Source: Paraburkholderia sp. LEh10
Lineage (GTDB): Bacteria > Pseudomonadota > Gammaproteobacteria > Burkholderiales > Burkholderiaceae
Assembly: GCF_017814945.1 (NCBI RefSeq)
Contig: NZ_JAGIPX010000078.1
Coordinates: 1-34,633 of the forward strand
Length of the DNA stretch: 34,633 nt
Direction of reading: 5' to 3'
Within the stretch, counting starts at the first letter, position 1. Each line of letters starts with the position of its first letter. The notes under the pieces are model-generated. The model was not told where the DNA came from. It saw only the letters and a program-made list of their open reading frames with translations, and searched no databases. The translations under genes were made by a program, and so were the position numbers. This document shows positions 26,273 through 34,061 of the stretch, in pieces.

Positions 26273-26830
26273 GTGAGCAGTATTAACGCTGGAGAACTAA
26301 GTAAATTGCGCGCGACATGGCGCCGGGTGGTTAAGAACGCCTCACCGGAAAGGCGCATCCCCGCGGCGGCTGAAGCCTATCCAGCCGTTTACAGAGCGCT
26401 ATTGAAAAATGACCCGAATTGGCTCCGCACATTCAATCGCAGCCACCGGTCACCGGGGCGAACGAAAGGGGCGGTCCGGTTGAAGGAACCAACTCCTGGC
26501 CAGATCCACGACGCGTGGCGTGGACTGATATCCGCCGAGAGCCCGATCATGGCAAGCCGGAGCGCCATTCTCGAAAGAGCAGGTTTTCGTCGAGTATCGG
26601 TGCGGAACAGATCGTTTGAGGCCGGTTTGATGGAACTGGTTGAATGTCGTGCGGCCTACCGTGAACTGGTCATTTCTTGGTTTGGCAACTTAGCATCGGG
26701 GCAACGGCTGGGCGACATCGATGAAGCTTTGCGGACCGCCGGGTTGCGGAGAAGTCGCTTTACCATGGAGCAACGAGAGCGAATCGGGGATATCGAATTG
26801 ATGAATTCCGTCAAAGGTGATTCCACATAG
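26273..26830 (+). pseudogene. TnsD/TniQ-type protein, C-terminal fragment
   Basis: A 185-residue frame: LRATWRRVVKNASPERRIPA, AYPAVYRALLKNDPNWLRTF, NRSHRSPGRTKGAVRLKEPT, PIMASRSAILERAGFRRVSV and CRAAYRELVISWFGNLASGQ. The pattern (Y-x-x-L-x-x-ND-x-x-WL near the start, then repeated helical DNA-binding units) matches the C-terminal third of TnsD-type proteins. The natural C-terminus seems intact. The GTG at 26273 has no convincing ribosome site, and the frame is open back to about 26219, as expected for a piece cut from a larger gene. Confidence 0.62.
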
Positions 26831-27496
26831 CAAATGTTAGCTTGGAACTCGACGACCCCATTTGAATCTGCCGGACCTCCGGTCCTCGTAGTACAGCGGA
26901 TCGGAATCTCTCTTGAGCTCATCTGATGTGTTATCGGCGCCGTGTTTGACGAGGCCATCGGCCAACATTGGCTCGGAGCTCCCAACGTTCGCACAAAGGT
27001 TATCGCTTCTATCGTTACCAGGACATCTTAGCTTTAGCTTCGGTCGAAATTTGCGGAGGTAAAAAGCGCGATCGCGTGCGTTGTTACGGATGGTCGTGAA
27101 TGCAGGTGGGGCCAGCGTCGAGGTTCGGATGGCTGTCTTCACCCGTGGCGGGTCTTATCCAATTTGCGTCTCTGTTTGCTGCGACGCACCCTGATTATGA
27201 TGCGTCCCTTTTTGCCGCTGACCTTATAAGCGTCGTTGGTGGGCGATCCCGCAGACTTTGTGTTGCTGGAATCGACGCAGTTTCAGAGATCGCGGTTGCT
27301 GCTGCGAACTTTGACCCTGTCTCATGCTTGAGACTTGAGCAGCGGCTGCGGCCTCCCGGTCAATTTGCCCGCAGACTTTATGCGTGTCCCTACTTTCGCC
27401 GTGTTACGGCGGCTTTGCACCGCACGAGAGCATGCGCAGGCTCCGCATGCTAATCTTCATAAGTATCACTGCCCGGCAGGGCTGAACGGACCACAG
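26831..27496. other. Gene-free stretch right of the mobile-element remnants
   Basis: About 665 bp, less GC-rich than the flanking genes and without a convincing gene. A plus-strand frame at 27100-27453 (GLIQFASLFAATHPDYDASL) is open but matches nothing I know. It should contain the end of the Tn7-like remnant and the promoter of the AraC regulator. GC content returns to the local norm at about 27480. Confidence 0.45.
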
Positions 27497-28252
27497 ATGG
27501 GCGGTGTTTCCTTCGATCCCGATTCTGTTGAGCGCGCGGCCTTCGTGCAGGGCGCGCGTCACGACGCATTCGTTCTGCCGTGGCGGAGGCCGCGTCGCGC
27601 GCAGTTCGTGCAGGTCGTGGATGGCGTGCTGAGCGTGCGTACGGAAGATGGACTGTGTGTCGCGCCGCCGCATCACGGCATCTGGGTCTTGCGGGACGTC
27701 TTGCACGGGATGTCGTCAGCGACGCCCGTCGTGCTGTGCATCCTGTATGCCGACGCGAACGCCGTGCCCGTGCCTTCGCGCTGTTGCGTGATGGCCGTGG
27801 ACGGCCTGATGGACGAATTGCTCGCCGCGGCCTCGCAGTTCGCGCCACACGCGCCGCTCACCGGCGAAGAATCGCGCCTGATGGCCGTTATCGCCGACCG
27901 TCTGCCGCGGCTGACGGAAGCGGGGCTGTCGCTGATCTATCCGCGCGATCCGCGCGCACGGCATATCGCCGATACGCTCACCGCAGATCCCGGCAACGCG
28001 GGCGTGCTCGACGATTTCGCCGTGCAGGCGTCCATTACGGCGCGCACGGCGGCGCGGCTCTTCACGAAGGAGACGGGGCTGACGTTCGGACAATGGCGTC
28101 AGCAGCTACGGCTGTTGACGGCGCTGACGCGCCTGGGCGCGGGAGCGAGCGTCACGCAAGTGGCGCTCGATGTCGGCTATAGCGACGTGTCGTCGTTTAT
28201 CGCGGTGTTCAAGGATGCGCTGGGCGAAACACCCGCGCGCTTTTTCCGCTAG
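27497..28252 (+). CDS. AraC family transcriptional regulator
   Basis: A 251-aa regulator with an N-terminal cupin-type sensor (HDAFVLPWRRPRRAQFVQVV, VAPPHHGIWVLRDVLHGM) and a C-terminal double helix-turn-helix. The latter has the family pattern FAVQASITARTAARLFTKET, GLTFGQWRQQLRL, then ASVTQVALDVGYSDVSSFIA and FKDALGETPARFFR. I start at ATG 27497, where protein-like GC-rich coding begins; an earlier start at 27335 would add 54 residues of poor character. It is convergent with a DHA2 exporter 40 bp away and might regulate it, but position alone does not show that. Confidence 0.87.
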   Translation: MGGVSFDPDSVERAAFVQGARHDAFVLPWRRPRRAQFVQVVDGVLSVRTEDGLCVAPPHHGIWVLRDVLHGMSSATPVVLCILYADANAVPVPSRCCVMAVDGLMDELLAAASQFAPHAPLTGEESRLMAVIADRLPRLTEAGLSLIYPRDPRARHIADTLTADPGNAGVLDDFAVQASITARTAARLFTKETGLTFGQWRQQLRLLTALTRLGAGASVTQVALDVGYSDVSSFIAVFKDALGETPARFFR

Positions 28253-28291
28253 TCCCTTGCGCTGACGGGCGGCGCGCGCATTGAGCCGCCT

Positions 28292-29899
28292 TCAATGCGC
28301 GCCCGACGCATCCGCGCCGCCGCCGCCCCGCGCGGGCCGCGTGATCCAGATGAGCGGAATGATCAGCACGAAGATGATGGCCGACGCGTAGAAGATATCG
28401 TTGAGCCCCATCATCGCGGCCTGCGTGTTCACCGTGAAATCGAACAGCGCATTGGACGTCGAAGGGCTCACGTGCAGCAGCGACTGCGTCGAGTCGATCT
28501 GCTGCATGAAAACAGGATTGTTTGCGTTGGCCTGCTCGGTGAGGCGCTCGTGATGCAGGATCGTGCGGCTATTCCAGGCCGTGCCCGCAATCGATGTCCC
28601 GACCGCGCCGCAAAACACCCGCACGAAATTCGACAGGCCCGCCGCCGCGGGCACTTTCGGACCCGGCTGGCCCGACAGGATGATCGCCGTCAGCGGCACG
28701 AAGAACATCGCCATCGGGATGCCTTGCAGAAGCGTCGGCAGCACGAGATGCCAGGTGTCGATCTCGATCACGTAGTTCGAGCGCATGAAGAATACGATCG
28801 CGAAGCCGACGAACGCGAGCGTCGCGATGATGCGCGCGTCCGAGCGCGGCAGCACGCGGCCCATCACGGGCGCAAGTATCACCGCGAAGATGCCGAGCGG
28901 CGCCGTCACGAGCCCGGCGTCGACGGAGCGGTAGTTCAGATACTCCTGCATCCATTGCGGCAGCAGCACGAGGTTGCCGAAGAACACGCCGTACGCGACG
29001 GAGATCGCGATCGTGCCGCCCAGAAAATTACGCTGCGTGAATAGCCTCAGATCGACGATGGGGTTAGGCTCGGTCAACTCCCATACGAGGAAGAACGCGA
29101 AGCTGATCACGGCCGTGATCGCGAGCGTGACGATCACGGGCGACGAAAACCAGTCGAGATCCTTGCCCTTGTCGAGCATGATTTGCAGCGACGCGACCCA
29201 CGTGATGAGCAGGCCGAGGCCGACGACGTCGATGGGCAGCTTGCGCGTCGGCGTTTCTCGAGTGCGGTAGATCATCCACGTGACGCCCGCCGCGAAAATG
29301 CCGACGGGAATGTTGATGTAGAAGATCCACGACCACGAATAACTGTCGGTGATCCAGCCGCCGAGCGCGGGGCCGGCAATCGGGCCGACGGTCGCCGTCA
29401 TCGCCCACAGTGCGAGCGCGCTCGACGATTTTTCCTTGGGCCAGGAATTGAGCAGAATGGCCTGCGACAGCGGAATCAGCGGGCCCGCCACTACGCCCTG
29501 AAACACGCGCGCGAGCAGCAGAATGGGCAGCGACGGCGCGACGCCGCACAGCCACGACGCGAGCACGAAGCCGAGAATCGCGCCGACGAACAGCTTGACT
29601 TGCCCCAGGCGCTGCGTGAACCAGCCCGTCAACGGAATGGACACGGCGTTCGATGCCGCGAACACGGTGATCACCCACGTGCCTTCATCGACGGACACGC
29701 CGAGGTTGCCGGAGATGGTTGGAATTGCAACGTTCGCGATCGACGTGTCGAGCACGTTCATGAACGTGGCGAGCGCGACGGCGAAAGTCGCCAGCGCAAG
29801 CTGGCCGCCGTGCAGCGGCGGCGGGGCAGGCTGCCCCGGCGGCGATGCGGGCTTCGATGCGGGCTTCGAGGAGGCGGACGGTTCGTTCGGGTCGCTCAA
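28292..29899 (-). CDS. DHA2-family MFS multidrug exporter (EmrB/QacA type)
   Basis: A 535-aa, 14-helix drug:H+ antiporter of the inner membrane. Signatures: motif D1 and A region LDTSIANVAIPTISGNLGVS; WVITVFAASNAVSIPLTGWF; the motif C-like GPIAGPALGGWITDSYSWSW, typical of EmrB; and WIFYINIPVGIFA. It starts at TTG 29899 with GGAG about 7 nt upstream, giving SDPNEPSASSKPASKPASPP, a Pro/Ser-rich cytoplasmic tail. The frame stays open to 30097 but that part is not protein-like. EmrB normally works with an EmrA membrane-fusion partner and an outer-membrane channel; neither is next to it here. Confidence 0.9.
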   Translation of the reverse strand: MSDPNEPSASSKPASKPASPPGQPAPPPLHGGQLALATFAVALATFMNVLDTSIANVAIPTISGNLGVSVDEGTWVITVFAASNAVSIPLTGWFTQRLGQVKLFVGAILGFVLASWLCGVAPSLPILLLARVFQGVVAGPLIPLSQAILLNSWPKEKSSSALALWAMTATVGPIAGPALGGWITDSYSWSWIFYINIPVGIFAAGVTWMIYRTRETPTRKLPIDVVGLGLLITWVASLQIMLDKGKDLDWFSSPVIVTLAITAVISFAFFLVWELTEPNPIVDLRLFTQRNFLGGTIAISVAYGVFFGNLVLLPQWMQEYLNYRSVDAGLVTAPLGIFAVILAPVMGRVLPRSDARIIATLAFVGFAIVFFMRSNYVIEIDTWHLVLPTLLQGIPMAMFFVPLTAIILSGQPGPKVPAAAGLSNFVRVFCGAVGTSIAGTAWNSRTILHHERLTEQANANNPVFMQQIDSTQSLLHVSPSTSNALFDFTVNTQAAMMGLNDIFYASAIIFVLIIPLIWITRPARGGGGADASGAH

Positions 29900-30296
29900 G
29901 CGGGTCTCCGGCGATGTGCACGCACAGGCTGTCCGCGCGACACGCGGACGGCGCAATACGCCGATGATAGTCGCAAGCGGCGATTGGCATCGGCGAACGC
30001 CACAACGGGAGCGTGCCAGACGCACGTGATCCGGCACGCAACGCTCGGACGGGCGCGCAACGCTCGCCGATCGCGAAGCCGCAGCGGGGCTGCGCAAGTC
30101 AGCGTCTGCAAGATCGAATCGGAAATGCGTTGTCCACTGCGGCAGTGTCCGCCGATGTCAGGTGTTGGGCGCCGCAGACGCTTCGCGCGAAATTCACGCA
30201 AAATTGCGATGTGCGGCGTATGCTCCCGCCAGCGCGTGACACGGCAGCGGCGCAATGCCCGCGGTGCACGCCACGCAATACGAAAGGATGAAGGCG
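29900..30296. other. Divergent intergenic region
   Basis: About 400 bp between the leftward exporter and the rightward esterase, so it must hold both promoters. I cannot pick a convincing -35/-10 pair or operator. Open frames on both strands here are GC-bias artefacts. Confidence 0.4.
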
Positions 30297-30956
30297 ATGG
30301 CCTGGGAACAATTCGACAATGGCTGGCGGCTCGCGCCCGCCGAAGGACGGGCGGCGGCGCTGGTCGTGCTGCTGCATGGCGTCGGCAGCAATGCTCGGGA
30401 CCTCGTGCCCCTCGCGGACATCTGGCGCGAAGCGCTGCCGCACGCGGCGTTTGCGTCGCTCGATGGCAGCGAGCCGTTCGATGGCGGTTTCGGCGGGCGC
30501 CAGTGGTTCAGCCTGCGCGATATCGACGAAGACAACCGGCAGGCGCGCGTCGCCGCCGCGTGGCCCGCGCTGCAGAAAATGCTCGATGCCGAACTCGCGC
30601 ACTGGCGGCTCGATTACCGCCAGCTCGCGCTGGTCGGCTTTTCGCAAGGCTCGATGATGTCGCTGCATCACGTGGCGACGAATCCGCAGGGAGCGGCCGC
30701 CGTGGTCGCGTTTTCAGGGCGGCTCGCATCGCCCGTCACGACGCGCAGCGCCACGCCCGTGACGCTGATCCACGGCGACGACGACGCCGTGATTCCCGTC
30801 GACGAAACCGAACGCGCCGCGATCACGCTGCACAACGCGGGCTTCGAGGTGGAAGCATTCGCGCTGCCGGGCGTCGGTCACACGATCTCCGGCGAAGGCG
30901 TCGCACTGGGCCGCGAGGCGCTCACGCGCGCGCTCGCGCCGCTCGCCCATTCCTGA
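30297..30956 (+). CDS. Phospholipase/carboxylesterase-family alpha/beta hydrolase
   Basis: A 219-aa serine hydrolase of the YpfH/carboxylesterase 2 family. The oxyanion block is VLLHGVGSNARDLVPLAD and the nucleophile elbow GFSQGSMM (S116). The acid D163 is in LIHGDDDAVIP and the base H195 in PGVGHTIS. It would act in the cytosol on short-chain esters or acyl groups; the substrate is unknown. ATG 30297 has AAGGA 8 nt upstream; ATG 30288 is in frame and overlaps that site, so is less likely. Confidence 0.9.
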   Translation: MAWEQFDNGWRLAPAEGRAAALVVLLHGVGSNARDLVPLADIWREALPHAAFASLDGSEPFDGGFGGRQWFSLRDIDEDNRQARVAAAWPALQKMLDAELAHWRLDYRQLALVGFSQGSMMSLHHVATNPQGAAAVVAFSGRLASPVTTRSATPVTLIHGDDDAVIPVDETERAAITLHNAGFEVEAFALPGVGHTISGEGVALGREALTRALAPLAHS

Positions 30957-30993
30957 ACCGTTCGTCCGCCAACCGTTAGAAAAAACACTCGAA

Positions 30994-31015
30994 ACGGCCG
31001 CTTTCAAGCGGCCGT
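30994..31015. terminator. GC-rich stem-loop after the esterase
   Basis: ACGGCCGCTT and AAGCGGCCGT pair around TC, 37 bp after the esterase stop. On the plus strand no T-run follows. Read on the minus strand, the stem is followed by T-rich sequence (complement of AGAAAAAACA at about 30978-30987), but too distant for a classical terminator. Possible weak or Rho-assisted terminator. Confidence 0.4.
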
Positions 31016-31160
31016 AAGCGATTTCAGCAGCAATCTTCCTAAAGTTCCCCTAGGCATCTGCCGATATGCGCTCAAGAGCCGGAAAAACTTTCCGACGCAC
31101 GGCCGCGTCGCATCGTCGGGCCGTACGTTTGACAATTTCGCTGCCGACGAGGCAGCCCAC

Positions 31161-31174
31161 CTCTTTTAAAAGAG
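31161..31174. promoter_or_regulatory. 14-bp palindrome overlapping the MreB-paralogue ribosome site
   Basis: CTCTTTTAAAAGAG ends 7 nt before ATG 31182, and its right arm AAAAGAG is the only purine-rich candidate for ribosome binding. A hairpin formed in the mRNA would hide that site. It could equally be a simple promoter-region palindrome. Confidence 0.4.
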
Positions 31175-31181
31175 CCTGAAC

Positions 31182-32234
31182 ATGGCCAGATCGATTGCGC
31201 AGTCATCGCTTTTTGGACGTCTGTTCCGCCAGTCCGTGGCGGTCGATCTCGGCACGGCGAATACGCTGATCTATACCGACGACGGCGGCATCGTGCTCAA
31301 CGAGCCGTCCGTGGTCTGCTTCGACAAGCACGAGTCGGCGGGGAGAAAGCGCGTCGCACTGGTCGGCAGCGAGGCCAAGCAGATGATCGGCCGCGTGCCC
31401 GGCAATCTCGAAGCAGTGCGGCCGATGCGTCATGGCGTGATCGCCAATTTTCCCGCCGCCGAGCACATGATCCGGCAGTTCGTCGACATGGCGAGCCCGC
31501 GTTCGTTCTTCGCGCGCCGCGCGTCGTTCACGATCTGCGTGCCGTCGGGCGCGACGCAGGTCGAGCGCCGCGCCATCCGCGAGGCGGCCGCCGCGGCGGG
31601 CGCGTGGAAGGTCAACCTGATCGACGAGTCGCTTGCGTCGGCCGTGGGCGCGGGCTTGCCGGTTTCGTCGGCGACGGGCTCGATGGTCGTCGATATCGGC
31701 GGCGGCACGACGGAAATCGGCGTGATCGCGCTCGGCGGCACCGCGTACAACGGCTCCATCCGCGTCGGCGGCGACCAGCTGGACGCGGCGATCATCAAGC
31801 ATGTGCGCAACAACTTCGGCGTGCTGCTCGGCGAGCAGACGGCCGAGCTCGTGAAGAAGACCATCGGCTCGGCGCTCGCGGTCGTGCCGCCCGAAACGAT
31901 GCGCGCGACGGGTCGCGGCGTCGACGACGGCCTGCCGCGCACGGTCGAGCTGTCGACGCAGGACGTCGTCGAAGCGATTGCCGCGCCGCTGCGCCAGGTG
32001 CTGGTGGCCGTGAAGGGCGCGCTCGAAAATGCGCCGCCCGAACTCGTCACCGATATCGCCGATGCGGGCATCGTATTGACGGGGGGTGGCGCGCTGCTCG
32101 GCAATCTCGCGCGTTACTTCAGCAACGAGCTCGGCCTCGAAGTGCGCGTCGCGGACGAGCCGCTGACGTGCGCCGTGCGCGGCGCCGGCGCGGCAGCGAG
32201 CGCAGGCTTGCTCGATATGTCGGCGTATGGCTGA
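31182..32234 (+). CDS. MreB/Mbl-family actin-like protein (divergent solo paralogue)
   Basis: A 350-aa bacterial actin. Phosphate and nucleotide motifs are in place: AVDLGTANTLIY (about 20-31), CVPSGATQVERRAIREAAAA, MVVDIGGGTTEIGVIALGG and IVLTGGGALLGNLARYF. It departs from the housekeeping Burkholderia MreB in several spots: DESLASAVGAGLP where EEPMAAAIGAGLP is usual, an extended N-terminus (MARSIAQSSLFGRLF), and an altered C-terminus (GAAASAGLLDMSAYG). There is no mreC, mreD, mrdA or rodA beside it, so it is not the cell-shape operon copy but a second, stand-alone one. The N-terminal amphipathic segment could serve for membrane binding. Confidence 0.9.
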   Translation: MARSIAQSSLFGRLFRQSVAVDLGTANTLIYTDDGGIVLNEPSVVCFDKHESAGRKRVALVGSEAKQMIGRVPGNLEAVRPMRHGVIANFPAAEHMIRQFVDMASPRSFFARRASFTICVPSGATQVERRAIREAAAAAGAWKVNLIDESLASAVGAGLPVSSATGSMVVDIGGGTTEIGVIALGGTAYNGSIRVGGDQLDAAIIKHVRNNFGVLLGEQTAELVKKTIGSALAVVPPETMRATGRGVDDGLPRTVELSTQDVVEAIAAPLRQVLVAVKGALENAPPELVTDIADAGIVLTGGGALLGNLARYFSNELGLEVRVADEPLTCAVRGAGAAASAGLLDMSAYG

Positions 32235-32400
32235 CGCAATCGTTTGACATTGTTTTCAATGCGCCTTCAAAGGGCGCGCATGGTGGTTCCGTGTGCGAGT
32301 GTGCGGCTGGACATCGCCGCGCGCAGGAACGCTGTGTGACAATGAGGCTTTCGTGGCGCGCGCCTTGTTGTTCCGCGCGCCTTTTCATTTGCCTCGCCCA

Positions 32401-33240
32401 GTGAATCAGATTTCCGCTGCATCGCCGCTATTCGTCGAATTGCCCAATGGCTTGCGCATGCCTTACGTCGCGCAGGGCGACGGCGAACTGCTGCTCTTCG
32501 TGCATGGCTCGCTGTGCGACTACCGGTATTGGGAGCCGCAACTCGCGGGATTGTCGGAGCGCTATCGATGCGTCGCCGTCAGCCTCACGCACTACTGGCC
32601 CGCGACGGCCACGCCCGCCACGATTCCGTTTAGCTGGAGCAATCACGCGGATGAAATCGCGCAGTTCATCGAGCGCTTCGGCGCGGGGCCTGCGCATGTG
32701 GTCGGGCATTCGCGCGGCGGCTGTGTCGCGTATCATTGCGCGCGGCGTCATCAGCGGCTCGTGAAGACGCTGACGCTCGCTGATCCCGGCGGGCCGTTGC
32801 AGATCGGCGGGCATGCGCCCGCGAGCTTGCCGGAGACGGTCAACGCGCTGCGTGCGCGCGCCGCGCACCTGATCGAAGAAGGCCACGTGGATGCGGGCCT
32901 GCAACTGTTCGTCGATTCCGTCAGCCGCCCTGGTTTCTGGGCGAAGAGCACGCCGGGCTTTCGCCGCATGGCGACGGACAATGCGCACACGCTCGCGCGC
33001 CAGTTCCGCGATCCGTTGCCCGCTTACACACGCGAAGACGCGTCGGACGCGAAGTGCCCCGTGCTGCTGATCGACGGCGAGAAGAGCCCGCTGATGTTCC
33101 GGCGCACGGCCGCCACGCTCGCGTCGTGGCTGCGCGATGCGCGCCGCGAAACGGTAATGGGCGCGTCGCACGGGATGAACCTCGCGCATCCCGCCGCATT
33201 CAACCGTTTCGTCGACGCGTTCATTCAAGCCACGCGTTGA
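32401..33240 (+). CDS. Alpha/beta hydrolase
   Basis: A serine hydrolase of the alpha/beta-hydrolase fold, 279 aa from the GTG at 32401. The oxyanion block is LLFVHGSLCDYRYW, the nucleophile elbow VVGHSRGGCVAYH (S104), a late acid in VLLIDGEKSP, and the base H257 in GASHGMNLAHP. A cap domain lies between about 130 and 215. The substrate is not known. The start is uncertain: the frame is open from 32293, no strong ribosome site precedes the GTG, and residues before it (CDNEAFVARALLFRAP) look less protein-like. It is convergent with the next gene, 3 bp apart. Confidence 0.82.
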   Translation: MNQISAASPLFVELPNGLRMPYVAQGDGELLLFVHGSLCDYRYWEPQLAGLSERYRCVAVSLTHYWPATATPATIPFSWSNHADEIAQFIERFGAGPAHVVGHSRGGCVAYHCARRHQRLVKTLTLADPGGPLQIGGHAPASLPETVNALRARAAHLIEEGHVDAGLQLFVDSVSRPGFWAKSTPGFRRMATDNAHTLARQFRDPLPAYTREDASDAKCPVLLIDGEKSPLMFRRTAATLASWLRDARRETVMGASHGMNLAHPAAFNRFVDAFIQATR

Positions 33241-33243
33241 GCT

Positions 33244-33657
33244 TCACTTGCTGCCTTTGTCTTTCGCGTGCGCGTCGATGTCGAGCGCGCGCTCGGCGGC
33301 TTCGCCGACCATGCCGCGATAGTACAGGTGCACGCCGATCGCGAGCGAGTCGTGACGGATCTCATGGAACGCCTTCCATGCCTTGCGCGGTTCCTTGAAC
33401 ACGAGATAGTGCGCTTCGTGCGAGACGAGGCGCGCGACCTGATGCAGCCCATGCCCGTGCAAACGGTCGACGAGTTCATCGAGGCTGCGGTGTGTGCGCG
33501 CGTCCGTGCGCGGATAGAGCATGTGCAGAACGGCGACCTTTTCCGCTTCGAGCGCTGCCGACATCGCCAGCACGATGTCCTGATGATTCAGTGCCGTGAC
33601 GACGGTGTCTTCTGCTTCGTCCGTCGCGGCAAAGAGCGCGTCGATGTTCATGTCCAT
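33244..33657 (-). CDS. Conserved-looking hypothetical protein (137 aa)
   Basis: Not recognised. Sequence: MDMNIDALFAATDEAEDTVV, ALNHQDIVLAMSAALEAEKV, AVLHMLYPRTDARTHRSLDE, YLVFKEPRKAWKAFHEIRHD and LAIGVHLYYRGMVGEAAERA. It is soluble, helical, rich in His and acidic residues, without signal peptide or cysteines; the helical pairs recall four-helix or TPR-like folds. The start at 33657 has GAGGG about 10 nt upstream. The frame is open to 33912, but those codons run through a terminator hairpin and look non-coding. See the hairpin entry for a possible control of this gene by read-through. Confidence 0.72.
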   Translation of the reverse strand: MDMNIDALFAATDEAEDTVVTALNHQDIVLAMSAALEAEKVAVLHMLYPRTDARTHRSLDELVDRLHGHGLHQVARLVSHEAHYLVFKEPRKAWKAFHEIRHDSLAIGVHLYYRGMVGEAAERALDIDAHAKDKGSK

Positions 33658-33682
33658 TTTGGTAATCCCTCTATCTGACTTT

Positions 33683-33712
33683 AAAAAAGACCCGCCGAAC
33701 ACGCGGCGGGTC
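33683..33712 (-). terminator. Intrinsic terminator (minus-strand direction)
   Basis: Read on the minus strand, GACCCGCCG and CGGCGGGTC form a perfect 9-bp stem with a 6-nt loop, followed at once by six T (33683-33688). That is a textbook Rho-independent terminator for leftward transcription. It ends only about 25 nt before the start of the 137-aa gene, leaving no room for a promoter between them. Confidence 0.8.
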
Positions 33713-34061
33713 AAAGACAGCAATGTGTTTTTGCCGGGGAAGCTCAACACGGAATTCAGTATGTCAGACGGGATCGCGTTTGGCGTTACGGCCTGGAGCA
33801 AAACATTGTTGCGCCGAACTTGCATTCTTTCATTTGTCTGTCGTCGCAAAGCGTTATTCCACTGTCGAGTATTGCTCCATTCGAGATGGATTGTTGCGTG
33901 TGAGCGATGCAATCAATCGCGTTGCGCGCCGTAGAATGCTGACGGCTGCGAGGTGCGGCAATCCGCACGGAAACGGGCGCGCAAGCAAAATTCGATGTGC
34001 GACGCGGCGCATTGCCAGGCCTCGCGATGTCTCAGGAATGCAATGTCGAAAGGAATGCCAG
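33713..34061. other. Divergent intergenic region, possible leader RNA or sRNA
   Basis: About 350 bp between the minus-strand terminator and citrate synthase. Leftward transcription must start here, since the terminator at 33683-33712 needs a transcript. No good -35/-10 pair stands out on either strand. Candidate small frames (for example 33786-33968, minus) lack protein character. It must also contain the gltA promoter. Confidence 0.4.

Noticed and set aside
27100..27453. 117-codon plus-strand frame before the AraC gene
   Set aside because: No recognisable motif, no ribosome site and irregular composition; treated as gene-free.
29183..30979. 598-codon plus-strand frame
   Set aside because: Covers the antisense of the exporter and a second frame of the esterase; almost entirely Arg/Ala/Gly low-complexity sequence.
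33786..33968. 60-codon leader peptide before the terminator hairpin
   Set aside because: No ribosome site and no run of one amino acid as in classical attenuators; composition looks random.
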